In this document: one piece after another, positions 35,301 to 47,940 of the stretch | Numbering within the stretch: the stretch's first letter is position 1 | Layout: each line of letters starts with the position of its first letter | Assembly: GCA_037039685.1 (NCBI GenBank) | Contig: JAWNGF010000004.1 | Coordinates: 3,968,001-4,032,000 of the forward strand | DNA from: Ceratobasidium sp. AG-K | Lineage: Eukaryota > Basidiomycota > Agaricomycetes > Cantharellales > Ceratobasidiaceae | Length of the DNA: 64,000 bases | Direction of reading: 5' to 3' | The notes under the pieces: generated by a model | Database searches by the model: none | What the model saw: the letters and a program-made list of their open reading frames with translations, nothing else | Told to the model about the DNA's origin: nothing | Position numbers and translations under genes: made by a program

Positions 35301-38277
35301 ATGGGCAAGACCCAGAAAAAGACAGGCAAGGGCCGTCTGGACAAGTATTACAAACTTGCCAAGTAAGTCTTACACTTCATAAAATACTTGTGCTAACCAG
35401 TGCAGAGAGCAAGGATACCGTGCTCGCTCGGCCTTTAAACTCATCCAACTCAACAAAAAGTATGGGTTCCTGGAGAGTGCTCGATGCTGTATCGACCTGT
35501 GTGCAGCTCCTGGAGGTTGGCTCCAGGTAGCGTCCAAGACCATGCCTCTCAATTCGCTTATTGTCGGTGTCGATCTTGTTCCCATTCGACCCATTCCCCG
35601 CGTCGTGACATTCGCACAAGACATCACGACGTCTGCATGCCGTGCCCAACTCCGGACCGAGCTCAAAGACTGGAAGGCCGACGTCGTCCTACACGATGGT
35701 GCACCCAATGTCGGCACCGCCTGGATTCAAGACGCCTACAGCCAGTCCGAACTCGTGCTCATGAGTCTCAAGCTCGCCGTCGAGTTTCTTACGCCTGGAG
35801 GCACATTTGTCACCAAGGTCTTCCGCTCGGTTGATTACAACAACCTTGTTTGGGTCTTCAATCAGCTGTTTGGAAAGGTCGAAGCGACCAAGCCGCCGTC
35901 ATCTCGGTGTGTGATTCGTTGTGTGCCTGCGAGCTCGGCTAATTGGGTGATAGCAATGTCTCTGCCGAAATTTTCGTCGTCTGTCAGGGATATCTCGCGC
36001 CACAACACATCGACCCAAAGTTTCTCGACCCGAAGCATGTGTTCAAGGATGTCTCTGCGCTGCCTCCCGTTCCTTCTGCATCTACGACGGGTATGTCCCA
36101 TGCTATCCTATGCTGCACATATTAACACTCCCATAGTTGCCCAGCCCGGAAGCAAGGCGCACAATGCCGTCTTTGCGCCCGAAAAGAAACGCCGTGCACG
36201 AGACGGGTACGCCGATGGAGACTATACGCTCTTCCATACACTCCCCGCCTCCGAGTTTGTGCACACCCGTGATCCGGTCCTTGCACTTGGCTCGGCGAAC
36301 CAGATTACATTTACCGCCGATGAAGAGAAAGCGTGAGTCCATGATTCGAATTCAAGTAATGTTGGTGTTGATACACTATGTAGGTGGTTAAAGTTGGAAT
36401 TTACCTCGGGCGAGGTGGTTGCTAGTTGTGAGGACTTGAAGGTCCTTGGCCGGGGCGACTTTAAGAAGCTGTTGAGGTGGCGAACAGCGGTTCGGGAGGA
36501 GGTGAGTCTGGCAGAATTCCAGTCGGGAGACGCTAAACTGGCTGGTAGATCGGTCTCGAGAACAAGAATAAGCATGTAGAAGACGCGACCGAAACTGTTG
36601 AAATCACCGAGGACCCTGTGGACGAGGAGCAGCAGATCCAGGAGGAGGTGCGCTTCCCTAGGTTTGCATTCGTTTATCCTGCTAATTGTTACTTCTCTAG
36701 TTGGAACGCCTCAACGCCTCTGCCTCTGCTCAAACCAAACGTGATCGTCGCAAAGCCAACGAAAAGCGTACCCGAACCATCATGCGAATGCAACTCCAGA
36801 TGACCGCGCCGCTTGATATCGGGATGGACTTTAGGGACGAGGCCCTCAAGGGAGACGTATTTGATCTTGGCGAGGCGGATGGGAAAGCCGTGGCCAGTGA
36901 CGACGAGTCCGAGGAGGGCGAAGAGACTGTGAAGATTGTCGAGGCCGACGAGGAGAGCTCCGACGAAGACGGGGAGGGAAAGGTGGCTGGGCTGGAGGAC
37001 GAGTTGGACGGAATGTACGAGCAGTATCGCGAGCGGATGGCTGAGCGGGACTTGAAGTTCAAGGCCAAGGAGGCAAAGCAAAAGGACAAGTCCCGAGAAG
37101 AGTGGGGCGGGATCAAAAAGGACGAGGACGATAGCGACGAGAGTGGGGAAGAGAGCGAGGGCGGGTGGGACGTCGCGCAGGCTGCCAAGGACGAGTCTGG
37201 ATCTGATTCCGAGTCGGAAGAGGAGGAGGAAAGACCGGTGAAGAAGCGCAAGACGGATCGGCTTATCACCCGACTGGAGGAGCCCAAGGAGAAGGGTGCG
37301 GCGAGTAAGGCTGCGCAGGTGTGGTTCTCGCAGGATGTGTTCAAGGGAGTTGCCGATGACCTCGATGACGATGGCGATGGCGAGGAGGAGGAGGCAGAGG
37401 AGGAGGAAAGCGAGTCCCAGGAAGAGGGGGAGGAAGAAGACGGCGCGACTCCTAGTGACGAGGTGAGCTTATATGCGACTGGGCTCATAGATGCTGACTG
37501 GACCAGGACGAGGACGACTTTGAGATTGTTCCTCAAAATACCAACGATGATACACCCATGTGGGATGTGGATGACGAGGATGAGGACGAGGTGAAGCAAA
37601 AATACATCCAGAGTCCGTTTCTCTTCATTATCCGCCTGTCCCTGCTGACTGTCCCCCAGAATACGGTCTTCTAACCCCGGAAGCCGCATCCCTCGCCCAC
37701 AGGCTCGTGAACCGCCAAACGACCAAGACCCATATGATCAACGATGGCTTCAGCCGGTACACTCTCAACGACACGTCTGACCTCCCTCCATGGTTCCTTG
37801 ACGATGAGCGAAAGCACTACAAACCCAACATTCCGATTACCAAGGAAGCCGTTGCCGCGCTCAGGGCCAAACAACGCGCGCTCGACGCCCGTCCGATCAA
37901 AAAGGTGGCCGAAGCCAAGGCGCGTAAAAAGTTCAAGGCGCAGCAGAGGCTCGAAAAGGCGTTGAAGAAGGCTGAAGGCGTGAACGAGACCGACGACATG
38001 ACCGAACGCGAAAAGGCGCAGCAGATTGAAAAGGTCATGAGAAAGGGCGCGAGTGCGGGCAAAAAGAAGAAGGAGATCAAGGTTGTTGTCGCCAAGGGTG
38101 TGCACAAGGGGGTTAAAGGCCGTCCGAAAGGCGTCAAGGGGCGGTATGCGATGGTGGATGCTAGGATGCGAAAAGAAGTAAGTTCCGGTGTGAGATGTGT
38201 GGCTGGAAGCTAAATTTGGGTAGGTTCGGGCAAAGAAGAGGAAAGAAAAGGCGAACAAGAAGCGAAAGCGAGCCTAG
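35301..38277 (+). CDS. SPB1: AdoMet-dependent rRNA methyltransferase Spb1
   Basis: Ten exons (35301-35362, 35406-35906, 35954-36090, 36137-36332, 36384-36501, 36549-36647, 36701-37462, 37507-37612, 37660-38177, 38224-38277) give 850 aa, close to yeast Spb1. The N-terminal FtsJ/RrmJ domain shows YRARSAFKL, the AdoMet loop [24 protein letters not shown] and [10 protein letters not shown], which carry the K-D-K part of the catalytic tetrad. A linker with very acidic runs and the conserved C-terminal domain ([29 protein letters not shown]) follow, ending in a Lys/Arg-rich tail. Spb1 2'-O-methylates 27S pre-rRNA in the nucleolus and is needed for 60S subunit assembly. The intron at 37613-37659 uses a weak GTCCGT donor but keeps frame. 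Confidence 0.95.
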
Positions 38278-38571
38278 GAGGGATTGTTTCTGCTAAATTT
38301 GCGTTTCTATTGGATGAATTGGGTGTTTATTAGCTGTCACGTGAGAATTGATGTCCGTTCAATGTTTGTGGCGCGTCTATTCCACCACTATCTCGACGCC
38401 TTACAACACAACTTGCTCCGATTTTTTTGTGATTTGTTACGCCAGTGTGAACGGCTTACAGGGGCACTGTTTCTCTAGGTCTGAGTTTTGTCCCCCTCTC
38501 TTATAAACATCATTTCATTTTACTTTTTGCGGGGTGGTCACTTGGTTTTACTTATTCCCGCATGCAAAAAG

Positions 38572-41500
38572 ATGGAGTCGCGTCGACAACACATGCATCG
38601 TCTTAGTTACTCAGAATATATGGAGGTTGACATCCCTTACGGCAACCAAGCCTCAGCCTTGCCAACTCCAGCGGCCCCGCCGGAGCAGCCATGGGGGTGG
38701 AACTACAAAACCTTCAACCCCGATTGTGTGGACCCACGGCTTAGAGGGACACTGGAACAAGGCACCTTTGAAACTCTCGCTCATCATGAGCCGCCCGCGT
38801 TGACTGCTCCGGTTCCTCCTTGCCAACCTTCTGAAGCTGAACCAAATACGGATCAAGCTGCCAGTCAGGTATGAGGATATACTATCGGAGCTCGCTGTCT
38901 CACTGGAGTTTTAGGTCGATTTCCGATCTCATTGGGTGAACCGTAAGGAGGCTCGGTGGGATATCGTCGGACCTTCACGAAGGAATGGGAAAGAGGTGCA
39001 AGATGCTGAACCTTCTCCAGAAGCACAGGGCGTGCCCGAGTTGTGGGCCGAGGTATGCGAGTATAACTCTCATTGATGATTGAGGTTACTAATTCCTCGA
39101 AAGAATGTTTACGATGCGCAAGACGTACTGCCATATTTCAGTGTTAGCCAGACGATTTTGACGACCAAGGTCCCGCGGGTCGTCGCTCGCTGCGTCCTGC
39201 TGACGAGAAGCCTTCACGACGTCAAGTCCGACTGGCGTTCGGGAACCATACAATTTTCGATGCGAGTTTCCGGGCACATCTCTTACTATTTGAGCGCTTA
39301 TACTTTTGTAGCCAACTACGATACAAGCATCAGCTCTCAAGACCCAAGGGATGGTCCGCCCAGGCCTTGCCTCCCTCTCCTACCTGGATCAATGTTCACC
39401 ACAAGCCAGCCACGCCCCTTCAGTTCCGCAAGCTCATCTCCTGTAATCAGGCTGGGCTTCCGGTGCGACTCCTCGCTATGGGCGACTTCCCGACTCTCCC
39501 GACAGTGCCAAATAAGCCCCGCCATTTGGGACCGGAACCGTATGAGCTTGGGAGCCGGAACTGGCAGAAAGGGGTTGTAGTGTTGGGTTTCTTTTGGGTG
39601 ACGCGAGTTGAGGTGAGTTCCCCCATTTAGTCGGCTTGTTTAGGCTGAAACAGTTGTTTTAGGAAGTGGAATACTCTAGCGGGGAGTTCGATTATGAGAC
39701 TGGTAAATGTTCCGGGCGAGCCAAGTGGGCGTTCGAATTCAAGGCATGTTGGGATGATAATCCACCTTGGTGGTGTCCCGCGGAAACCAGCAATTCTGTA
39801 TTAGAGGAGCCAGAGCATGCACAGGCTTCGAAACGGCGCCGGGTTAGTGAAATGGTGAACCAGCCTTACCCCAAGCCTTTCGATGAAATGGCAAAGTATG
39901 GAAGAATGGAGTTAGATATCAATGAGGAGCGCATATACCCACGTTTTGGGGTACGTGATTCATGCTTTAGTTGCACTAAGCTACGAAATTGACGTTCCCC
40001 AAGTTCCAACCGGCTTCCCATAAAAGCCTGGGCAAGGAGCCTATTAGGGCAACTAGTACACCATTAGCCGGGGACAAGATAGATATAGACCTTCCCGAAC
40101 CGACCCAGTACCCGTCGATACCCCTGAAACCACTGGAGGACCCACCATCCATGGATCTCATAATGCCAAGCGAGCTTGGGATGTCTCTTGTGCCTTTTGG
40201 GTGGGGAGACGAGCAAGCTATTCGTCCCCCTCAACTGCGAGCCTCACTCCTACTGGGATGGCATTGTGCGACGTGTGGCAAGCTGAACTCACGTGTCAAA
40301 TGGGCTCATGATCAGAAATGTCCGTTATGTGAGGTTCGTAGGCCTTCGCTAAGTTGAGCTATCCATTGACCGTTACTTGGCCAGACAATCGTTAAATTCG
40401 CTCAACCCGAATGGCACCGAAAGGCTCATACTGAAGCGGTAGGCCCGATTGGAACATTCTACAGACTCGATGATGGCGGTCACCAACCTAAAACTGGGCT
40501 GCACCAAATGGCCACTCGGGATTTGGAAAATGGGCTTACGTGTGTGGAGTACTGGTTAGCTGAACCTCCAATGCCGATTCTCGCTGAATTGAACAGAGAC
40601 CCTTCAACGAGCCGGAGAGTGGGCGCGCGGCCGAAAAAGCCTCCTGTTAAAAAGGCTGAGAAAGATTCGCGTGTTTCGATATTGTCCTTGACTCACACAT
40701 CAACTACTCCCGGTCCCGGACAGTCGCATCCCCCAGGTAACACACCAAAAAAAGCTCGCGATGCGGCTGGGAGCCGCGCGGTCTTCAGCGAGGATACCCG
40801 GATGTTATTTATGCATATCACCTGCCCCCAGCATCACACATTGCTTGATCCAGTGGATGCTATATTCTCAGCTTTTGCCACAGAGGTGCCAATGGAGCGA
40901 CAAGTAAACAGCTCGTCGTATAGAACCGGTAAGTCTTATTGCACAAAAGTAACACTAGTTCTAACCTAATGTATTTTCGTATCCTCAGGTTCTTCGACAT
41001 TGTCCTCTCATTATACATACCTGGCCGGCGTTGGAACACATGCAATGCATACCTCCCCGGCCGTTGATTGGGACTCGGTTCCCAATTGCATATACGATGC
41101 ACATTGCCTGCTGGTTGACCGACAGTCGTACAGCGTCTCCGCGGACCCGAATCACCCCGAAGTTTACGAATTTAATCAGAGCGTATTTGTGGTCGGGAAT
41201 GGAGCCAATGGCACAAGCATCTTCCGGGTTGGTCTATGATTTTACCACTTGTTTACCGTTCACGATTGACCCCACCATAGACAGTACATAAAGCCGAAGA
41301 GGGACCAGTAGGGTACATGATCTTCGGCGCAAGCTGTTACATAGAGATAATAGTCGGCAAAGGGGATAATCAACGTCGGACCACAAAAGAGGGATCCGCT
41401 CGACGAGCCGAGATGCTCTTGGCCCATGGTGATGTGCTACTGACAAGCACCCCCCTCCCTGGGGACCCACCACTAGAAGTAAGCACAGCCCAGACGTATG

Positions 41501-41735
41501 CCTGATCACTAACACATCATGAAATAGGTTCGTGTCAAACGAACGGGTTTAGCAGTTGGTAAGTTCGTGTTTCTCGGTTTGTTCGTGAATGAAGGGTTGA
41601 TCCTCCTCAGTCTCAATTGCCCGATACATCCCACCTGAAAGTCGCGGGGCTTCTCAGTCCTCCTTGAGCGCGATTCCACCAGAGTCGACTCAAACGAAGA
41701 AGAAACCTAGAAGAGGGACAAAACGCAAGATCTAG
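38572..41735 (+). CDS. Basidiomycete zinc-ribbon/AlkB-like protein with C-terminal NLS
   Basis: Ten exons (38572-38868, 38915-39052, 39148-39612, 39663-39950, 40004-40333, 40385-40928, 40989-41227, 41281-41478, 41528-41558, 41611-41735) give 884 aa. A zinc-ribbon-like unit (WHCATCGKLNSR, then KCPLCE) lies mid-protein. The C-terminal third (LSSHYTYLAGVG, YEFNQSVFVV, AEEGPVGYMIFGA, MLLAHGDVLLTS, VRVKRTGLAVVSIARYIPPE) resembles, from memory, an agaricomycete family with an AlkB-type 2-oxoglutarate oxygenase fold. I see no H-x-D iron motif where it would be expected, so it may be non-catalytic. The end KKKPRRGTKRKI is a likely nuclear-localisation signal, pointing to a nucleic-acid role. The junction into exon 3 is the least certain. 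Confidence 0.65.
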
Positions 41736-42161
41736 GGGCAGGCTGAAAGTTCCTACCTCTAACAACACTTCTTGGTTGGTGTATGTATGCTTGTTTAATG
41801 TTACTTATTTAGTAAATATGTCACCTATGTGCTGAAGGTGTTTGCGTTTTGATCCTCTTCTCGTTTGCTAAGCTTTGGTAACTCCTCTGGCGGAATGGTT
41901 CATTTTTTTCTATTTAACCTGTTAGCTTTGGTACAATTTCGAGCTGCCGACAGTAGAACACAGGATTTCTGTCTGAATAAACAACTTAGTTGACCCCTGG
42001 ATTTTAACCTTGCCGCTCAGCAGGCTCGAAATCGAACGCCAGACCAACTGATTCACATAACTTCTCCGTTGATGATAATTCACGTAATTCCTTCATGAGG
42101 AGTATCGTGCAGAACAAATACAAAGTTCCGGATTCATCAGGAGTGCTAGTTCGCACCAAGG
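41736..42161. other. Convergent 3' intergenic region
   Basis: Between the ends of the AlkB-like gene and MDM1. No gene seen. Confidence 0.4.
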
Positions 42162-45100
42162 TCAACTTGAAATCTCCGGGAACAGAGCTTCAAAGACCTT
42201 GAAGCATAGTTAGCTTGAACCAACAATCATTCGGCTTACTAACCTCATCAATAATAGTATACACTATATGTTGGTTTAATCGCCTGTTCTGCATCACTGC
42301 AAACATCCGCCGCGCGCCCCTCCGCGCATTCGATCGCCCAATCATATTCGCTGCCAAATCTGATCGCCAAGGTTATCCTTCCGTATGTCATGTAGTCTCA
42401 TAAGACCTACCTGGCATGATAACGGACAGCTTGCTGTGTGCTTGTTCTCGCGTCTGAGTCTTTTCGGCATTGCTCCGAGGTACACCAGCTGGTTTGAGCT
42501 TTCCGTCCGGCCAGAGGGTACTCCGAAATGCAGTTGCATAGGATAGTACTTGACTATCGGATAGATACGCCCGCACTGTATCCCGCACCTTTCTACAAGT
42601 CCGGTCAGCCCTTGGTTTATGATGGCAGACTTGGTAACAGTCGGCGTACCTCTCGATCGTACTCCCTAGGAGCTGTTGTAGGATTGTCACTACTGCTTGG
42701 CGCCTCAGCCAATTGTTCTTTCGGTCCAGCTCAAATACAGCCAACAACAAATCGCAGATTGGACCCGAGAAGCTTGAGGCTCCAGTCTCGCCGTCCAGTG
42801 GGGTCAAATCCCCCTGCAGCTTGGCTAGTGCTTCTTCCGGCCGGGCGGCCTTCAGCCCGAGTGCCCTCGCGATCGCGTCTTCATCTTGGATACTCTGGCC
42901 GGACATGCCCGTGAGTTCTGCGGCACGGCGAGAAAGACGTTGGAGGGTGACGTCCAGCATCGACGGACCGAAGAACATATCGTCGATACTATCTGCAAAC
43001 GATTTGTATACCGCCCGTACTATGCCTTGAGCAGGATCGGAAGGAGTGAGTGTCGGTGGTGTCGTCTGACGTGATAGGAAAGAACGAAGCTCGTCTGACT
43101 CGCATACAGCTGGCACAAGGACTAGGTTCTGGTTGCGCCTCAATTTCTGGTTCTATTCATTCGGTTAATGCTCACCTGCAAGTACTTCTCCAACGCTGCT
43201 TTCCTCGAATCCACCAAATTGTTCGACAGACTCGTCACAAACTTTTTGCCTGGAAACTCAAGCGCCCGCACCGCTGGGAAGCGGTCCTTGAGCCTCGAAT
43301 GCATCTGGAAAAACTCGCTATATCGCCTCGCCACGCCCCAACCCGAGGTAAATGTTCCATCAACTGCGAGTTGCTGAATCTGGACCAAGTAGCGCACAAC
43401 TGCTCTACCATCCTCGTCGCTCGTGGCAGTGTCGACAATCGTGACCCGAGTTCGTTCAGGAACGAGCCGATTTGCAGCTTCCTGGACTTCATAATGCGCG
43501 CGCTGAAATGTTAACCCTCGAATTTCACGAATGAGCGAGTCCCGGGACCGAGAGAGCAAGTTAAGTTCCTGTTCGTCTCCGGTGAGTTCGGCCTTGCGCA
43601 TCAATGCTTCGAGCATCGTCTCCTGGTCCTGTAGACTCTTTATTTTTTCGGAGAGCCGAGCCACGTCCCGCGCGAGTTGTAAATCCCCAGGCAAAGCTAC
43701 CTGAACGGGTGGAATCAGTCCCTCGCCCTCATCCGTCCTCTCAGCCGTTTCAATAATCGACTCGTCCTGATCCTCCGGGAACACAGGTCCCTTGTGCCTA
43801 ATTCCAGATCGGGTTGACTCCTTCCCCGTGCTCGGTGCAAGTGATGGCGGGCGAGGCACATGCGTAGCCGTATCGTCTGCGATGATATCTGTCAACGCCG
43901 CTTGGAGAGCGTCGATCTTTCTTCGCTCGATTGCAACATCTTCGAATAGCGGCGCACGCGACTCGTCCAATGCGTCAGTTGAGCCCATCAACAGATCAAA
44001 GTTGCTAAGTTGTCGATTCGAGTCCCCACTCGCCACGGACGATTGACGCTGTTTTAGCCGAGCCGGACGACGCACGATTGGCACTGAGTGCGAGGCGTGA
44101 ATCAAAGCCGGGTCGCTGCCCGTCGCAGGCGTAGATGGGTTGATGGGAGTGTTCAGCTCTGGTTCGTCTACTATGAAGCTCGACGTCGAGGGTTTTTGCA
44201 CACTTGGGCTCATGTCGCCGACTGCTCGGTGCCAAAGCTCGCTCTTAGCAAAGGCCTCAAAATCTTCTTCGAGAGCCTTCTCGACTTGATTCTGGGCGTG
44301 CAGTACACTTCGCCGAACTCGGCTTTCGTCAATTTTGGTTGGGGGAAATTCGGATTGGACAAAGGCGGTAAGGGTGGCGACATGCTTGGGCGAGATGCAT
44401 GATAGTTCGGTAGCCCGGGAGGGTTGAGCAAAGTAGACTTCGTAGAGCATCGTTGTATCCTCGATGAGCGTTGCGGTCGATGATGCGTCTCGTGGCCCAG
44501 CTCCTTCTTCGTCGCTAGCCTCCGAGTCCGAGTCGATCTGAGCGAGGGGGTCCTTGAAAGCGTCTACGGTGAGCCAAAATTGAACGAGAAGGGAGCGGTG
44601 GCTTCGCCGCTCCATAAACTCCATAAAGTAGAGGAGCGAGGACGAGTCACGGAGTACATCACGCAGAGTGAGCTTATTGGACGATGCGGTGGGAAGAGTG
44701 ATAGAGTGACTGGACGGTGAGGGAATCTCGTTGGATTTGGCACCACTAAGCACTTCGATTCGCTTCTCAGCCTTGTTCTTTGCGCTATAGAGACGATCAA
44801 GATAGGCGACTATGTCCTCTGTCTTTTCGCCGTTTATCCAATCGTCGCTGGCATGATGAGCTATGGATGGTCATTAACACGAGTGTCGGTATCCTGCAAG
44901 TAACTCACCCAATAGATCTCGCGTGCGCCTGATCTCGTTCATAATGTCGTTCTTTAGCCTCCTAGCGTCGAGCAGTGATTCGCAGCGACTAATACTTTGC
45001 AGAAAAACCGTGAACCGCTTGGCGTCCGTGCGAGAGTTGATATTCTCCGACTTGCTTCCTCGAGATGTTGGTAGGTTACTAGGAAGTGAGCTAGGCGTGC

Positions 45101-46166
45101 GGGTAGAGGGACCTGATTTTGGAAGTTGATTTTCAAGCATGTGTCGAACTTTCGTCACTAGCTTTCTAGACACCGTTAGCCAAATTATCGAAATATTCCT
45201 GTCTGACTCACTGCTCTCGAATAGCTGCACTTGCCTAACGAGACATATGAGCGGAGACGAATCATCATAAAATGAGCAACATACTATCTTGTCGATGGCT
45301 TGATTCCAAAAATCGGGGTCAGAGAGCATGTCAATTACTGGTCGCAACACGCTACACCCAATAATTTCCCTAGCCACAATGCAAACCGACCGACTTTTCG
45401 CATCGGCTTCAGGGAGCACGAGTGGCAATATCTTATCGAACATCTCACGGAGGTACAAATCTTCGCTGGGCCGGGTTGTCAAAGAGGACAGGTTCGCAAC
45501 AGCAGGATGAAGTTTGCTTCTTCCCACGTATCGACTAGCGAGAAGAATATCAAGTTCTTCGGAGTCGCTCAGACGTCGCTCGAGGGCTGCGCCACGTAAC
45601 GACTCCTCGGATTGACGGAACTTTTCGATATGTGCTGTGACTTTTGGAAGAATCTTGCGTACAACGAGAGCGCTAACGTCCAACCGACCCACCCGAACAA
45701 GAATGTTCTCGAGGGTTTTTTGGATCGTATGTCGCAGTGCATTGGGGAAGGTCGGCGAGTCAGACAGCTTTGAATACCAAACTTGCACAAAGTCTCGGAT
45801 TATGAGGTCGATGACGTTGTGTACAAGTCTGGATGTGTCGGGGGAGCAGTCTTTGATTGGAGGAAGATCGTCTTGGGCGGACCATTGGATTCGGGTAAGG
45901 TTGGCCTGCCATGCGGCTGGTGTCGCAAACGATAGTGATCGTGCAGCGTTACGAAGATTGTTAGAGGTTGGCTTCTGCGGCCGGAGCCACTCAGCAAAGA
46001 GGGCAAGCACAAGTCCAGAAAATACGAATAATAAAAATGCCACGATCAACAGAAATGGTCCCAGAATGATGAGTGTGATTGGAGAGGAAGCCAGTCTCCA
46101 CACCAAAGGAAGGCATGTCACAGCAATAGCACCATAGAAGATGATCTGGAATCCCTGTGTGATCAT
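42162..46166 (-). CDS. MDM1: Mdm1/SNX13-type sorting nexin (TM-PXA-RGS-PX-nexin C)
   Basis: Eight exons on the minus strand (46166-45285, 45234-45212, 45165-44909, 44860-43176, 43128-42650, 42592-42411, 42359-42244, 42197-42162) give 1219 aa. Two hydrophobic helices near the N-terminus (ITLIILGPFLLIVAFLLFVF) anchor it in the ER. A PXA domain follows (VHNVIDLIIRDFVQVWYSKL), then an RGS-like domain (LRDVLRDSSSLLYFMEFM), coiled segments, a PX domain (GWGVARRYSEFFQMHSRL, with FPGKKF) and a nexin C domain ending LFPEISS. In yeast Mdm1 tethers ER to vacuole and helps lipid-droplet and mitochondrial inheritance. One exon is only 23 nt. Its start lies 145 bp from that of OAC1 on the other strand. Confidence 0.93.
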
Positions 46167-46311
46167 TAGAGCCGCTATAGCCCCAAATACAGCACCTCAG
46201 GGGCTGTGGTGGTCGGAAACAGGAGGTGGCTGTACCGTTACGCTACCAGTTCATGACCACCACACACGTGACTCCGCCCATCTCATCTTCTAATTACCCC
46301 CGCCGATCACA
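46167..46311. promoter_or_regulatory. Bidirectional promoter between MDM1 and OAC1
   Basis: Only 145 bp separate the two divergent start codons. The region is G+C-rich without a clear TATA box, as usual for divergent housekeeping genes. Confidence 0.55.
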
Positions 46312-47940
46312 ATGAGCTCCCCAGCGCGACCGATCAGCACGCTCGAAAGCTTTGGGATTGGAGGTGAGGTGCCAATTCCATCGACCAACTCGTGGCTTAT
46401 CATATTACAAGCAAGGGCTCGCCGCATGCACAGCGGTATGTTCATTCTGCCCCCAATGCGCGACTTCGGCCGATGACTCGCGACCTGAAAATATTTTCTG
46501 CTAACCATATCCCCTTTAGGTCACACTTTCCAATCCGTCAGTCATTCATTTTGCTTGATCCGGACTTTCTTTTCCTAACGCAAAGATTGGCAGAGCCGAG
46601 GTCGCCAAGACTCGATTGCAATTGCAAGGCGAACTCCAGAGTAAGGGAGCGCCCAAGGTCTACAAGAACGTGTTCGATGTTTTTATCAAGACTTGGAGGA
46701 ATGAAGGAATCCGAGGCGTTCAAAGAGGCCTGGGACCCGCTGTGAGTATTACATGTGTCAAAGAATGTACGACATACTTACACCTTTGCAGTATGTATAC
46801 CAGGTGCACGAAACACCCATAAACCAGACACTGGAAGCTGACTATCAGTACGGAATCAGGTTCTGCTAAATGGGTCTCGACTTGGTACGTGTGAATGCTC
46901 GCGGCATGGGCGTGCTATATTTAGACGCAAACATAGGTTTTTACGAACCTTTCCGACGGATGCTCAACTCTGCTTTCGGACTGCAAAGTCACGAACAGAT
47001 GTTTGCCACATCCATAGCGGCGGGTGCAGCGAGTGGGCTAGTAGGAGGTCAGTTATTGCCAAAAAGCACCGTATTCTGGGGAATTAACACGAACAACTTG
47101 AAGCATGCTTGGGCAATCCACTGTTCCTAATCAAGGCACGGATGCAGGCGTATTCACCCGCTCTGCCAGTTGGCGCTCAACACTATTATCGCAACTCCTT
47201 CGCAGCGCTAAAGGAGATTCTTCGAGCAGAGGGTCTGCGAGGATACATTCGGGGTATGGATGCTGCGATTTTGCGAACGTGCATGGGATCCTCAGTGGGT
47301 TTTGTTCGTTTTTTGTCCGTTTTTTGTCTGAATACAGAGATGTAGGTGCAACTTCCGAGCTATAACTGGGCCAAGACGAACCTCGTTAAACGCGGCATCG
47401 CGAGTGCGGATAGCACGTGGACATTTTTAGCGAGCAGCACAGTATCGGGGGCATGTGTTGTAAGTGCCTTGTTCTGGTAATACTTTAATTCGCTGACACA
47501 GCTTTCTAGTGTCTTGTAATGCAACCGGCCGATACTGTGAGTTTCTATTCGCCATGAATTAGCCCAGTGTTAATCAACCATAATCAAACTAGGCCCTCAC
47601 ACGGATGTACAATCAACCTACGATACCAGGGCCTAACGGACGCATGATTGGGGCCTTATACAAGAACCCCATCGACTGCTTGTGGAAAACCTTGAAGACT
47701 GAGGGAGCGCTGGCTTGGTACAAAGGTCCGCAATAACTGTAACCTCACAGGTAGGCCCTTGCTGGTGCTAATCCCATTCTCAACACCATAGGATCAACAG
47801 CACACTTCCTTCGTATTGCGCCGTAGGTCACTAGATACCGCTCAATGGGATCGCCGAACTGACGATGCACCAGGCATACTATCGTTACTCTTACGGCGAA
47901 CGAGATATATCTCGCATTGTACCAGAAGGCGATAGTTTAG
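46312..47940 (+). CDS. OAC1: Mitochondrial oxaloacetate carrier (Oac1-type, SLC25 family)
   Basis: Thirteen exons (46312-46363, 46416-46435, 46520-46536, 46594-46741, 46792-46803, 46860-46884, 46937-47047, 47104-47294, 47346-47459, 47510-47536, 47593-47725, 47792-47822, 47874-47940) join in frame to 315 aa. The three carrier signatures are present: SNPAEVAKTRLQLQGE, GNPLFLIKARMQAYS and MQPADTALTRMYNQ. YVYQVLLNGSRLGFYEPFR and GMDAAILRTCMGSSVQLPSYN match yeast Oac1 closely. The C-terminus RIAPHTIVTLTANEIYLALYQ is restored only if the last short intron is spliced. Oac1 moves oxaloacetate, sulfate and alpha-isopropylmalate across the inner mitochondrial membrane, supporting leucine synthesis. Unspliced, the region looks like a pseudogene because five exons are 27 nt or shorter. 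Confidence 0.92.

Noticed and set aside
36730..37689. Minus-strand ORF of 319 codons, Ser-rich
   Set aside because: It is the mirror of the Glu/Asp-rich SPB1 exon; acidic GAG/GAC runs read as serine on the other strand. SPB1 is clearly the real gene.
46792..46890. In-frame stops in the OAC1 region suggesting a pseudogene
   Set aside because: A 12-nt exon and a 25-nt exon with good splice sites restore YVYQVLLNGSRLG, matching the family exactly.
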